This document shows positions 26,292-41,200 of a DNA stretch of 64,000 nt, piece by piece; position 1 is the stretch's first letter, and each line of letters starts with the position of its first letter. The position numbers and the translations under genes are program-made. The notes beneath the pieces were generated by a model that saw only the letters and a list, made by a program, of their open reading frames with translations, ran no database searches and was not told the origin of the DNA. Source of the DNA: Siphonodentalium dalli (taxonomy: Eukaryota > Mollusca > Scaphopoda > Gadilida > Siphonodentaliidae). The stretch spans positions 120,150,126-120,214,125 of the forward strand of contig CP136069.1 of the NCBI GenBank assembly GCA_032622095.1, written 5' to 3'.

Positions 26292-29200
26292 ATGATAATA
26301 CGATTCATATCCTGTTTCATGACTCATTATCGCGCACAATTACTGATAATACGCCTCCTCTCCTGTTCAGGACTCATTATCGCCACACCATTACTGATAA
26401 TACGCCTCCTTTCCAGTTTCTGGACTCATTATCGCCACTCCATTACTGATAATACGCCTCCTCTCCTGTTCAGGACTCATTATCGCCACACCAGTACTGA
26501 TAATACGCCTCCTCTCCTATTCAGGACTCATTATCGCCGCATCATGATAATACGCCTCCTCTTCTATTCAGGACTCATTATCGACACAACATTACTGATA
26601 ATACGCCTCCTCTCCTGTTTCTGGGCTCATTATCGCCACACCATTACTGATAATACGCATCCTCTCCTGTTTCTGGGCTCATTATCGCCGCACCATTACT
26701 AATAATACGCCTCCTCTCCTGTTACTGGACTCATTGTCGCCACATCATTACTGATACTACGCCTCCTCTTCTATTCAGGACTCATTATCGCCACAACATT
26801 ACTGATAATACGCATCCTCTCCTGTTTCTGGGCTCATTATCGCCACAATATTACTGATAATACGCATCCTCTCCTGTCCTTGGACTCGTTGTCGCCACAC
26901 CATTACTGATAATACGCATCCTCTCCTGTTTCTGGGCTCATTATCGCCACAACATTACTGATAATACGCATCCTCTCCTGTCCCTGGACTCGTTGTCGCC
27001 ACACTATTACTGATACTACGCATCCTCTTCTATTCAGGACTCATTATCGCCACATCTTTACTGATAATACGCATCCTCTCCTGTTTCATGACTCATTATC
27101 GCCACACCATTACTGATACTACGCCTCCTCTCCTGTGTCAGGACTCATTATCGCCACACAATGATAATACGACTCATATTCTGTTTCAGGACTCATTATC
27201 GCCACACAATGATAATATGACTCATATTCTGTTTCAGGACTCATTGTCGCCACATCATTAGTGATAATACGCCTCCTCTCCTGTATCAGGACTCATTATC
27301 GACACACGATTACTGATACTACGCCTCCTCTCCTGTGTCAGGACTCAGTATCGCCACACCAGTACTGATACTACGCATCCTCTCCTGTGTCAGGACTCAT
27401 TATCGCCACACCATTACTGATAATACGCCTCCTCTCCTGTTTCATGACTCATTATCGCCACACCATTACTGATACAACGCCTCCTCTTCTGTTTCATGAC
27501 TCATTATCGCCGCACCATGATAATACGACTCATATTCTGTTTCAGGACTCATTGTCGCCACACCATCACTGAAAATGAGCCTCCTCTTCTATTTCAGGAC
27601 TCATTGTCGCCACATCATTACTGATAATACGCATCCTCTCCTGTGTCAGGACTCATTATCGCCACACGATTACTGATACTACGCCTCCTCTCCTGTGTCA
27701 GGACTCATTATCGCCACACCATTACTGATAATACGCCTTCTCTCCTGTTTCGTGACTCATTATCGCCACACCATTACTGATACTACGCCTCCTCTCCTGT
27801 GTCAGGACTCATTATCGCCACACAATGATAATACGACTCATATTCTGTTTCAGGACTCATTGTCGCCTCATCATTAGTGATAATACGCCTCCTCTCCTGT
27901 TTCAGGACTCAGTATCGCCACACCAGTACTGACACTACGCCTCCTCTCCTGTGTCAGGACTCATTATCGCCACACAATGATAATACGATTCATGTCCTGT
28001 TTCATGACTCATTATCGCCTCATCATTACTGATAATACGCCTCCTCTCCTATTCAGGACTCATTATCGCCAGACCATTACTGATAATACGCCTCCTCTCC
28101 AGTTTCTGGACTCATTATCGCCACTCCATTACTGATAATACGCCTCCTCTCCTGTTTCTGGGCTCATTATCGCCACACCATTACTGATAATACGCCTCCT
28201 CTCCTGTCCCTGGACTCGTTGTCGCCACACCATTACTGATAATACGCATCCTCTTCTATTCAGGACTCATTATCGCCACATCGTTACTGATAATACGCAT
28301 CCTCTTCTATTCAGGACTCACTATCGCCACACAATTACATATACTACGACTCATATCCTGTTTCAGGACTCATATCGCCAGACCATTACTATTAATACGC
28401 CTCCTCTCCTGTTCTGGACTCAGTGTCGCCACACCATTACTGATAATACGCCTCCTCTCCTGTTTCAGGACTCATTATCGCCACACCATTACTGATAATA
28501 CGACTCATGTCCTGTTTCAGGACTCATCGCCACACAATGATAATACGATTCATATCCTGTTTCATGACTCATTATCGCCACATCATTACTGATAATACGC
28601 CTCCTCTCCTGTTCCAGGACTCATTATAGCCACACAATGATAATACGATTCATATCCTGTTTCATGACTCATTATCGCGCACAATTACTGATAATACGCC
28701 TCCTCTCCTGTTCAGTACTCATTATCGCCACACCATTACTGATAATACGCCTCCTTTCCAGTTTCTGGACTCATTATCGCCACTCCATTACTGATAATAC
28801 GCCTCCTTTCCAGTTTCTGGACTCATTATCGCCACTCCATTACTGATAATACGCCTCCTCTCCTGTTCAGGACTCATTATCGCCACACCAGTACTGATAA
28901 TACGCCTCCTCTCTTATTCAGGACTCATTATCGCCGCATCATGATAATACGCCTCCTCTTCTATTCAGGACTCATTATCGACACAACATTACTGATAATA
29001 CGCCTCCTCTCCTGTTTCTGGGCTCATTATCGCCACACCATTACTGATAATACGCATCCTCTCCTGTTTCTGGGCTCATTATCGCCGCACCATTACTAAT
29101 AATACGCCTCCTCTCCTGTTACTGGACTCATTGTCGCCACATCATTACTGATACTACGCCTCCTCTTCTATTCAGGACTCATTATCGCCACAACATTACT

Positions 29201-32200
29201 GATAATACGCATCCTCTCCTGTTTCTGGGCTCATTATCGCCACAATATTACTGATAATACGCATCCTCTCCTGTCCTTGGACTCGTTGTCGCCACACCAT
29301 TACTGATAATACGCATCCTCTCCTGTTTCTGGGCTCATTATCGCCACAACATTACTGATAATACGCATCCTCTCCTGTCCCTGGACTCGTTGTCGCCACA
29401 CTATTACTGATACTACGCATCCTCTTCTATTCAGGACTCATTATCGCCACATCATTACTGATAATACGCATCCTCTTCTATTCAGGACTCACTATCGCCA
29501 CACCATTACTGCTAATACCCATCCTCTCCTGTTTCTGGGATCATTATCGCCACACCATTACCGATACTACGCCTCCTCTTCTATTCAGGACTCATTATCG
29601 CCACAACATTACTGATAATACGCATCCTCCTGTTTCTGGGCTCATTATCGCCACACCATTACTGATAATACGCATCCTCTCCTGTTTCTGGACTCGTTGT
29701 CGCCACACCATTACTGATAATACGCATCCTCTTCTATTCAGGACTCATTATCGCCACATCATTACTGATAATACGCATCCTCTTCTATTCAGGACTCACT
29801 ATCGCCACTTCATTACATATAATACGACTCATATCCTGTTTCAGGACTCATATCGCCACACCATTACTGATAATACGCCTCCTCTCCTGTTCTGGAATCA
29901 GTGTCGATACACCATTACTGATAATACGCCTCCTCTCCTGTGTCAGCACTCATTATCGCCACACGATTACTGATACTACGCCTCCTCTCATGTGTCAGGA
30001 CTCATTATCGCCACACGATTACTGATACTACGCCTCCTCGAGGCTCCTGTGTCAGGACTTATTATCGCCACACCATTACTGATAATACGCCTCCTCTCCT
30101 GTTTCATGACTCATTATCGCCACACCATTACTGATACTACGCCTCCTCTCCTGTGTCAGGACTCATTATCGCCAAACAATGATAATACGACTCATATTCT
30201 GTTTCAGGACTCATTATCGCCACACAATGATAATATGACTCATATTCTGTTTCAGGACTCATTGTCGCCACATCATTAGTGATAGTACGCCTCCTCTCCT
30301 GTATCAGGACTCATTATCGACACACGATTACTGATACTACGCCTCCTCTCCTGTGTCAGGACTCAGTATCGCCACACCAGTACTGATACTACGCCTCCTC
30401 TCCTGTGTCAGGACTCATTATCGCCACACCATTACTGATAATACGCCTCCTCTCCTGTTTCATGACTCATTATCGCCACACCATTACTGATACAACGCCT
30501 CCTCTTCTGTTTCATGACTCATTATCGCCGCACCATGATAATACGACTCATATTCTGTTTCAGGACTCATTGTCGCCACACCATCACTGAAAATGAGCCT
30601 CCTCTTCTATTTCAGGACTCATTGTCGCCACATCATTACTGATAATACGCATCCTCTCCTGTGTCAGGACTCATTATCGCCACACGATTACTGATACTAC
30701 GCCTCCTCTCCTGTGTCAGGACTCATTATCGCCACACCATTACTGATAATACGCCTTCTCTCCTGTTTCGTGACTCATTATCGCCACACCATTACTGATA
30801 CTACGCCTCCTCTCCTGTGTCAGGACTCATTATCGCCACACAATGATAATACGACTCATATTCTGTTTCAGGACTCATTATCGCCACACAATGATAATAT
30901 GACTCATATTCTGTTTCAGGACTCATTGTCGCCTCATCATTAGTGATAATACGCCTCCTCTCCTGTGTCAGGACTCATTATCGCCACACGATTACTGATA
31001 CTACGCCTCCTCTCCTGTTTCAGGACTCAGTATCGCCACACCAGTACTGATACTACGCCTCCTCTCCTGTGTCAGGACTCATTATCGCCACACAATGATA
31101 ATACGATTCATGTCCTGTTTCATGACTCATTATCGCCTCATCATTACTGATAATACGCCTCCTCTCCTATTCAGGACTCATTATCGCCAGACCATTACTG
31201 ATAATACGCCTCCTCTCCAGTTTCTGGACTCATTATCGCCACTCCATTACTGATAATACGCCTCCTCTCCTGTTTCTGGGCTCATTATCGCCACACCATT
31301 ACTGATAATACGCCTCCTCTCCTGTCCCTGGACTCGTTGTCGCCACACCATTACTGATAATACGCATCCTCTTCTATTCAGGACTCATTATCGCCACATC
31401 GTTACTGATAATACGCATCCTCTTCTATTCAGGACTCACTATCGCCACACAATTACATATAATACGACTCATATCCTGTTTCAGGACTCATATCGCCAGA
31501 CCATTACTATTAATACGCCTCCTCTCCTGTTCTGGACTCAGTGTCGCCACACCATTACTGATAATACGCCTACTCTCCTGTTTCTGGACTCATTATCGCC
31601 ACACCATTACTGATAATACGACTCATGTCCTGTTTCAGGACTCATCCCCACACAATGATAATACGATTCATATCCTGTTTCATGACTCATTATCGCCACA
31701 TCATTACTGATAATACGCCTCCTCTCCTGTTCCAGGACTCATTATAGCCACACAATGATAATACGATTCATATCCTGTTTCATGACTCATTATCGCGCAC
31801 AATTACTGATAATACGCCTCCTCTCCTGTTCAGGACTCATTATCGCCACACCATTACTGATAATACGCCTCCTTTCCAGTTTCTGGACTCATTATCGCCA
31901 CTCCATTACTGATAATACGCCTCCTCTCCTGTTCTGGAATCAGTGTCGACACACCATTACTGATAATACGCCTCCTCTCCTGTGTCAGCACTCATTATCG
32001 CCACACGATTACTGATACTACGCCTCCTCTCATGTGTCAGGACTCATTATCGCCACACGATTACTGATACTACGCCTCCTCGAGGCTCCTGCGTCAGGAC
32101 TTATTATCGCCACACCATTACTGATAATACGCCTCCTCTCCTGTTTCATGACTCATTATCGCCACATCATTACTGATACTACGCCTCCTCTCCTGTGTCA

Positions 32201-35200
32201 GGACTCATTATCGCCACACAATGATAATACGACTCATATTCTGTTTCAGGACTCATTATCGCCACACAATGATAATATGACTCATATTCTGTTTCAGGAC
32301 TCATTGTCGCCACATCATTAGTGATAATACGCCTCCTCTCCTGTATCAGGACTCATTATCGACACACGATTACTGATACTACGCCTCCTCTCCTGTGTCA
32401 GGACTCAGTATCGCCACACCAGTACTGATACTACGCCTCCTCTCCTGTGTCAGGACTCATTATCGCCACACCATTACTGATAATACGCCTCCTCTCCTGT
32501 TTCATGACTCATTATCGCCACACCATTACTGATACAACGCCTCCTCTTCTGTTTCATGACTCATTATCGCCGCACCATGATAATACGACTCATATTCTGT
32601 TTCAGGACTCATTGTCGCCACACCATCACTGAAAATGAGCCTCCTCTTCTATTTCAGGACTCATTGTCGCCACATCATTACTGATAATACGCATCCTCTC
32701 CTGTGTCAGGACTCATTATCGCCACACGATTACTGATACTACGCCTCCTCTCCTGTGTCAGGACTCATTATCGCCACACCATTACTAATAATACGCCTTC
32801 TCTCCTGTTTCGTGACTCATTATCGCCACACCATTACTGATACTACGCCTCCTCTCCTGTGTCAGGACTCATTATCGCCACACAATGATAATACGACTCA
32901 TATTCTGTTTCAGGACTCATTATCGCCACACAATGATAATATGACTCATATTCTGTTTCAGGACTCATTGTCGCCTCATCATTAGTGATAATACGCCTCC
33001 TCTCCTGTGTCAGGACTCATTGTCGCCACACGATTACTGATACTACGCCTCCTCTCCTGTTTCAGGACTCAGTATCGCCACACCAGTACTGATACTACGC
33101 CTCCTCTCCTGTGTCAGGACTCATTATCGCCACACAATGATAATACGATTCATGTCCTGTTTCATGACTCATTATCGCCTCATCATTACTGATAATACGC
33201 CTCCTCTCCTATTCAGGACTCATTATCGCCAGACCATTACTGATAATACGCCTCCTCTCCAGTTTCTGGACTCATTATCGCCACTCCATTACTGATAATA
33301 CGCCTCCTCTCCTGTTTCTGGGCTCATTATCGCCACACCATTACTGATAATACGCCTCCTCTCCTGTCCCTGGACTCGTTGTCGCCACACCATTACTGAT
33401 AATACGCATCCTCTTCTATTCAGGACTCATTATCGCCACATCGTTACTGATAATACGCATCCTCTTCTATTCAGGACTCACTATCGCCACACAATTACAT
33501 ATAATACGACTCATATCCTGTTTCAGGACTCATATCGCCAGACCATTACTATTAATACGCCTCCTCTCCTGTTCTGGACTCAGTGTCGCCACACCATTAC
33601 TGATAATACGCCTCCTCTCCTGTTTCAGGACTCATTATCGCCACACCATTACTGATAATACGACTCATGTCCTGTTTCAGGACTCATCGCCACACAATGA
33701 TAATACGATTCATATCCTGTTTCATGACTCATTATCGCCACATCATTACTGATAATACGCCTCCTCTCCTGTTCCAGGACTCATTATAGCCACACAATGA
33801 TAATACGATTCATATCCTGTTTCATGACTCATTATCGCGCACAATTACTGATAATACGCCTCCTCTCCTGTTCAGGACTCATTATCGCCACACCATTACT
33901 GATAATACGCCTCCTTTCCAGTTTCTGGACTCATTATCGCCACTCCATTACTGATAATACGCCTCCTCTCCTGTTCAGGACTCATTATCGCCACACCAGT
34001 ACTGATAATACGCCTCCTCTCCCATTCAGGACTCATTATCGCCGCATCATGATAATACGCCTCCTCTTCTATTCAGGACTCATTATCGACACAACATTAC
34101 TGATAATACGCCTCCTCTCCTGTTTCTGGGCTCATTATCGCCACACCATTACTGATAATACGCATCCTCTCCTGTTTCTGGGCTCATTATCGCCGCACCA
34201 TTACTAATAATACGCCTCCTCTCCTGTTACTGGACTCATTGTCGCCACATCATTACTGATACTACGCCTCCTCTTCTATTCAGGACTCATTATCGCCACA
34301 ACATTACTGATAATACGCATCCTCTCCTGTTTCTGGGCTCATTATCGCCACAATATTACTGATAATACGCATCCTCTCCTGTCCTTGGACTCGTTGTCGC
34401 CACACCATTACTGATAATACGCATCCTCTCCTGTTTCTGGGCTCATTATCGCCACAACATTACTGATAATACGCATCCTCTCCTGTCCCTGGACTCGTTG
34501 TCGCCACACTATTACTGACACTACGCATCCTCTTCTATTCAGGACTCATTATCGCCACATCATTACTGATAATACGCATCCTCTTCTATTCAGGACTCAC
34601 TATCGCCACACCATTACTGCTAATACCCATCCTCTCCTGTTTCTGGGATCATTATCGCCACACCATTACCGATACTACGCCTCCTCTTCTATTCAGGACT
34701 CATTATCGCCACAACATTACTGATAATACGCATCCTCCTGTTTCTGGGCTCATTATCGCCACACCATTACTGATAATACGCATCCTCTCCTGTTTCTGGA
34801 CTCGTTGTCGCCACACCATTACTGATAATACGCATCCTCTTCTATTCAGGACTCATTATCGCCACATCATTACTGATAATACGCATCCTCTTCTATTCAG
34901 GACTCACTATCGCCACTTCATTACATATAATACGACTCATATCCTGTTTCAGGACTCATATCGCCACACCATTACTGATAATACGCCTCCTCTCCTGTTC
35001 TGGAATCAGTGTCGACACACCATTACTGATAATACGCCTCCTCTCCCGTTTCAGGACTCATTATCGCCACACAATGATAATACGAGTCATATCCTGTTTC
35101 ATGACTCATTATCGCCACATCATTACTGATAATACGCATCCTCTCCTGTGTCAGGACTCATTATCGCCACACCATTACTGATAATACGCCTCCTCTCCTG

Positions 35201-38200
35201 TTTCAGGACTCATTGTCGCCACACCATTACTGATAATACGCCCCCTCTTCTGTTTCATGACTCATTATCGCCACACAATGATAATACGACTCATATTCTG
35301 TTTCATGACTCATTGTCGCCACATCATTACTGATAATACGCCTCCTCTCCTGTGTCAGCACTCATTATCGCCACACGATTACTGATACTACGCCTCCTCA
35401 TGTGTCAGGACTCATTATCGCCACACGATTACTGATACTACGCCTCCTCGAGGCTCCTGTGTCAGGACTTATTATCGCCACACCATTACTGATAATACGC
35501 CTCCTCTCCTGTTTCATGACTCATTATCGCCACACCATTACTGATACTACGCCTCCTCTCCTGTGTCAGGACTCATTATCGCCACACAATGATAATACGA
35601 CTCATATTCTGTTTCAGGACTCATTATGGCCACACAATGATAATATGACTCATATTCTGTTTCAGGACTCATTGTCGCCACATCATTAGTGATAATACGC
35701 CTCCTCTCCTGTATCAGGACTCATTATCGACACACGATTACTGATACTACGCCTCCTCTCCTGTGTCAGGACTCAGTATCGCCACACCAGTACTGATACT
35801 ACGCCTCCTCTCCTGTGTCATGACTCATTATCGCCACACCATTACTGATACAACGCCTCCTCTTCTGTTTCATGACTCATTATCGCCGCACCATGATAAT
35901 ACGACTCATATTCTGTTTCAGGACTCATTGTCGCCACACCATCACTGAAAATGAGCCTCCTCTTCTATTTCAGGACTCATTGTCGCCACATCATTACTGA
36001 TAATACGCATCCTCTCCTGTGTCAGGACTCATTATCGCCACACGATTACTGATACTACGCCTCCTCTCCTGTGTCAGGACTCGTTGTCGCCACACCATTA
36101 CTGATAATACGCATCCTCTCCTGTTTCTGGGCTCATTATCGCCACAACATTACTGATAATACGCATCCTCTCCTGTCCCTGGACTCGTTGTCGCCACACT
36201 ATTACTGATACTACGCATCCTCTTCTATTCAGGACTCATTATCGCCACATCATTACTGATAATACGCATCCTCTTCTATTCAGGACTCACTATCGCCACA
36301 CCATTACTGCTAATACCCATCCTCTCCTGTTTCTGGGATCATTATCGCCACACCATTACCGATACTACGCCTCCTCTTCTATTCAGGACTCATTATCGCC
36401 ACAACATTACTGATAATACGCATCCTCCTGTTTCTGGGCTCATTATCGCCACACCATTACTGATAATACGCATCCTCTCCTGTTTCTGGACTCGTTGTCG
36501 CCACACCATTACTGATAATACGCATCCTCTTCTATTCAGGACTCATTATCGCCACATCATTACTGATAATACGCATCCTCTTCTATTCAGGACTCACTAT
36601 CGCCACTTCATTACATATAATACGACTCATATCCTGTTTCAGGACTCATATCGCCACACCATTACTGATAATACGCCTCCTCTCCTGTTCTGGAATCAGT
36701 GTCGACACACCATTACTGATAATACGCCTCCTCTCCCGTTTCAGGACTCATTATCGCCACACAATGATAATACGAGTCATATCCTGTTTCATGACTCATT
36801 ATCGCCACATCATTACTGATAATACGCATCCTCTCCTGTGTCAGGACTCATTATCGCCACACCATTACTGATAATACGCCTCCTCTCCTGTTTCAGGACT
36901 CATTGTCGCCACACCATTACTGATAATACGCCCCCTCTTCTGTTTCATGACTCATTATCGCCACACAATGATAATACGACTCATATTCTGTTTCATGACT
37001 CATTGTCGCCACATCATTACTGATAATACGCCTCCTCTCCTGTGTCAGCACTCATTATCGCCACACGATTACTGATACTACGCCTCCTCTCATGTGTCAG
37101 GACTCATTATCGCCACACGATTACTGATACTACGCCTCCTCGAGGCTCCTGTGTCAGGACTTATTATCGCCACACCATTACTGATAATACGCCTCCTCTC
37201 CTGTTTCATGACTCATTATCGCCACACCATTACTGATACTACGCCTCCTCTCCTGTGTCAGGACTCATTATCGCCACACAATGATAATACGACTCATATT
37301 CTGTTTCAGGACTCATTATCGCCACACAATGATAATATGACTCATATTCTGTTTCAGGACTCATTGTCGCCACATCATTAGTGATAATACGCCTCCTCTC
37401 CTGTATCAGGACTCATTATCGACACACGATTACTGATACTACGCCTCCTCTCCTGTGTCAGGACTCAGTATCGCCACACCAGTACTGATACTACGCCTCC
37501 TCTCCTGTGTCATGACTCATTATCGCCACACCATTACTGATACAACGCCTCCTCTTCTGTTTCATGACTCATTATCGCCGCACCATGATAATACGACTCA
37601 TATTCTGTTTCAGGACTCATTGTCGCCACACCATCACTGAAAATGAGCCTCCTCTTCTATTTCAGGACTCATTGTCGCCACATCATTACTGATAATACGC
37701 ATCCTCTCCTGTGTCAGGACTCATTATCGCCACACGATTACTGATACCACGCCTCCTCTCCTGTGTCAGGACTCATTATCGCCACACCATTACTGATAAT
37801 ACGCCTTCTCTCCTGTTTCGTGACTCATTATCGCCACACCATTACTGATACTACGCCTCCTCTCCTGTGTCAGGACTCATTATCGCCACACAATGATAAT
37901 ACGACTCATATTCTGTTTCAGGACTCATTATCGCCACACAATGATAATATGACTCATATTCTGTTTCAGGACTCATTGTCGCCTCATCATTAGTGATAAT
38001 ACGCCTCCTCTCCTGTGTCAGGACTCATTATCGCCACACGATTACTGATACTACGCCTCCTCTCCTGTTTCAGGACTCAGTATCGCCACACCAGTACTGA
38101 TACTACGCCTCCTCTCCTGTGTCAGGACTCATTATCGCCACACAATGATAATACGATTCATGTCCTGTTTCATGACTCATTATCGCCTCATCATTACTGA

Positions 38201-41200
38201 TAATACGCCTCCTCTCCTATTCAGGACTCATTATCGCCAGACCATTACTGATAATACGCCTCCTCTCCAGTTTCTGGACTCATTATCGCCACTCCATTAC
38301 TGATAATACGCCTCCTCTCCTGTTTCTGGGCTCATTATCGCCACACCATTACTGATAATACGCCTCCTCTCCTGTCCCTGGACTCGTTGTCGCCACACCA
38401 TTACTGATAATACGCATCCTCTTCTATTCAGGACTCATTATCGCCACATCGTTACTGATAATACGCATCCTCTTCTATTCAGGACTCACTATCGCCACAC
38501 AATTACATATAATACGACTCATATCCTGTTTCAGGACTCATATCGCCAGACCATTACTATTAATACGCCTCCTCTCCTGTTCTGGACTCAGTGTCGCCAC
38601 ACCATTACTGATAATACGCCTCCTCTCCTATTTCAGGATTCATTATCGCCACACCATTACTGATAATACGACTCATGTCCTGTTTCAGGACTCATCGCCA
38701 CACAATGATAATACGATTCATATCCTGTTTCATGACTCATTATCGCCACATCATTACTGATAATACGCCTCCTCTCCTGTTCCAGGACTCATTATAGCCA
38801 CACAATGATAATACGATTCATATCCTGTTTCATGACTCATTATCGCGCACAATTACTGATAATACGCCTCCTTTCCTGTGTCAGGACTCATTATCGCCAC
38901 ACCATTACTGATAATACGCCTCCTCTCCTGTTTCAGGACTCATTGTCGCCACACCATTACTGATAATACGCCCCCTCTTCTGTTTCATGACTCATTATCG
39001 CCACACAATGATAATACGACTCATATTCTGTTTCATGACTCATTGTCGCCACATCATTACTGATAATACGCCTCCTCTCCTGTGTCAGCACTCATTATCG
39101 CCACACGATTACTGATACTACGCCTCGTCTCATGTGTCAGGACTCATTATCGCCACACGATTACTGATACTACGCCTCCTCGAGGCTCCTGTGTCAGGAC
39201 TTATTATCGCCACACCATTACTGATAATACGCCTCCTCTCCTGTTTCATGACTCATTATCGCCACACCATTACTGATACTACGCCTCCTCTCCTGTGCCA
39301 GGACTCATTATCGCCACACAATGATAATACGACTCATATTCTGTTTCAGGACTCATTATCGCCACACTATGATAATATGAATCATATTCTGTTTCAGGAC
39401 TCATTGTCGCCACATCATTAGTGATAATACGCCTCCTCTCCTGTATCAGGACTCATTATCGCCACACGATTACTGATACTACGCCTCCTCTCCTGTGTCA
39501 GGACTCAGTATCGCCACACCAGTACTGATACTACGCCTCCTCTCCTGTGTCAGGACTCATTATCGCCACACCATTACTGATAATACGCCTCCTCTCCTGT
39601 TTCATGACTCATTATCGCCACACCATTACTGATACTACGCCTCCTCTTCTGTTTCATGACTCATTATCGCCGCACCATGATAATACGACTCATATTCTGT
39701 TTCAGGACTCATTGTCGCCACACCATCACTGAAAATGAGCCTCCTCTTCTATTTCAGGACTCATTGTCGCCACATCATTACTGATTATACGCATCCTCTC
39801 CTGTGTCAGGACTCATTATCGCCACACGATAACTGATACTACGCCTCATCTCCTGTGTCAGGACTCATTATCGGCACACCATTACTGATAATACGCCATC
39901 TCTCCTGTTTCGTGACTCATTATCGCCACACCATTACTGATACTACGCCTCCTCTCCTGTGTCAGGACTCATTATCGCCACACAATGATAATACGACTCA
40001 TATTCTGTTTCAGGACTCATTATCGCCACACAATGATAATATGACTCATATTCTGTTTCAGGACTCATTGTCGCCACATCATTAGTGATAATACGCCTCC
40101 TCTCCTGTGTCAGGACTCATTATCGCCACACGATTACTGATACTACGCCTCCTCTCCTGTTTCAGGACTCAGTATCGCCACACCAGTACTGATACTACGC
40201 CTCCTCTCCTGTGTCAGGACTCATTATCGCCACACAATGATAATACGATTCATGTCCTGTTTCATGACTCATTATCGCCTCATCATTACTGATAATACGC
40301 CTCCTCTCCTATTCAGGACTCATTATCGCCAGACCATTACTGATAATACGCCTCCTCTCCAGTTTCTGGACTCATTATCGCCACTCCATTACTGATAATA
40401 CGCCTCCTCTCCTGTTTCTGGGCTCATTATCGCCACACCATTACTGATAATACGCCTCCTCTCCTGTCCCTGGACTCGTTGTCGCCACACCATTACTGAT
40501 AATACGCATCCTCTTCTATTCAGGACTCATTATCGCCACATCGTTACTGATAATACGCATCCTCTTCTATTCAGGACTCACTATCGCCACACAATTACAT
40601 ATAATACGACTCATATCCTGTTTCAGGACTCATATCGCCAGACCATTACTATTAATACGCCTCCTCTCCTGTTCTGGACTCAGTGTCGCCACACCATTAC
40701 TGATAATACGCCTCCTCTCCTGTTTCAGGATTCATTATCGCCACACCATTACTGATAATACGACTCATGTCCTGTTTCAGGACTCATCGCCACACAATGA
40801 TAATACGATTCGTATCCTGTTTCATGACTCATTATCGCCACATCATTACTGATAATACGCCTCCTCTCCTGTTCCAGGACTCATTATAGCCACACAATGA
40901 TAATACGATTCATATCCTGTTTCATGACTCATTATCGCGCACAATTACTGATAATACGCCTCCTCTCCTGTTCAGGACTCATTATCGCCACACCATTACT
41001 GATAATACGCCTCCTCTCCAGTTTCTGGACTCATTATCGCCACTCCATTACTGATAATACGCATCCTCTCCTGTTTCTGGGCTCATTATCGCCACACCAT
41101 TACTGATAATACGCCTCCTCTCCTATTCTGGACTCATTATCGCCGCACCATTACTAATAATACGCCTCCTCTCCTGTTACTGGACTCATTGTCGCCACAT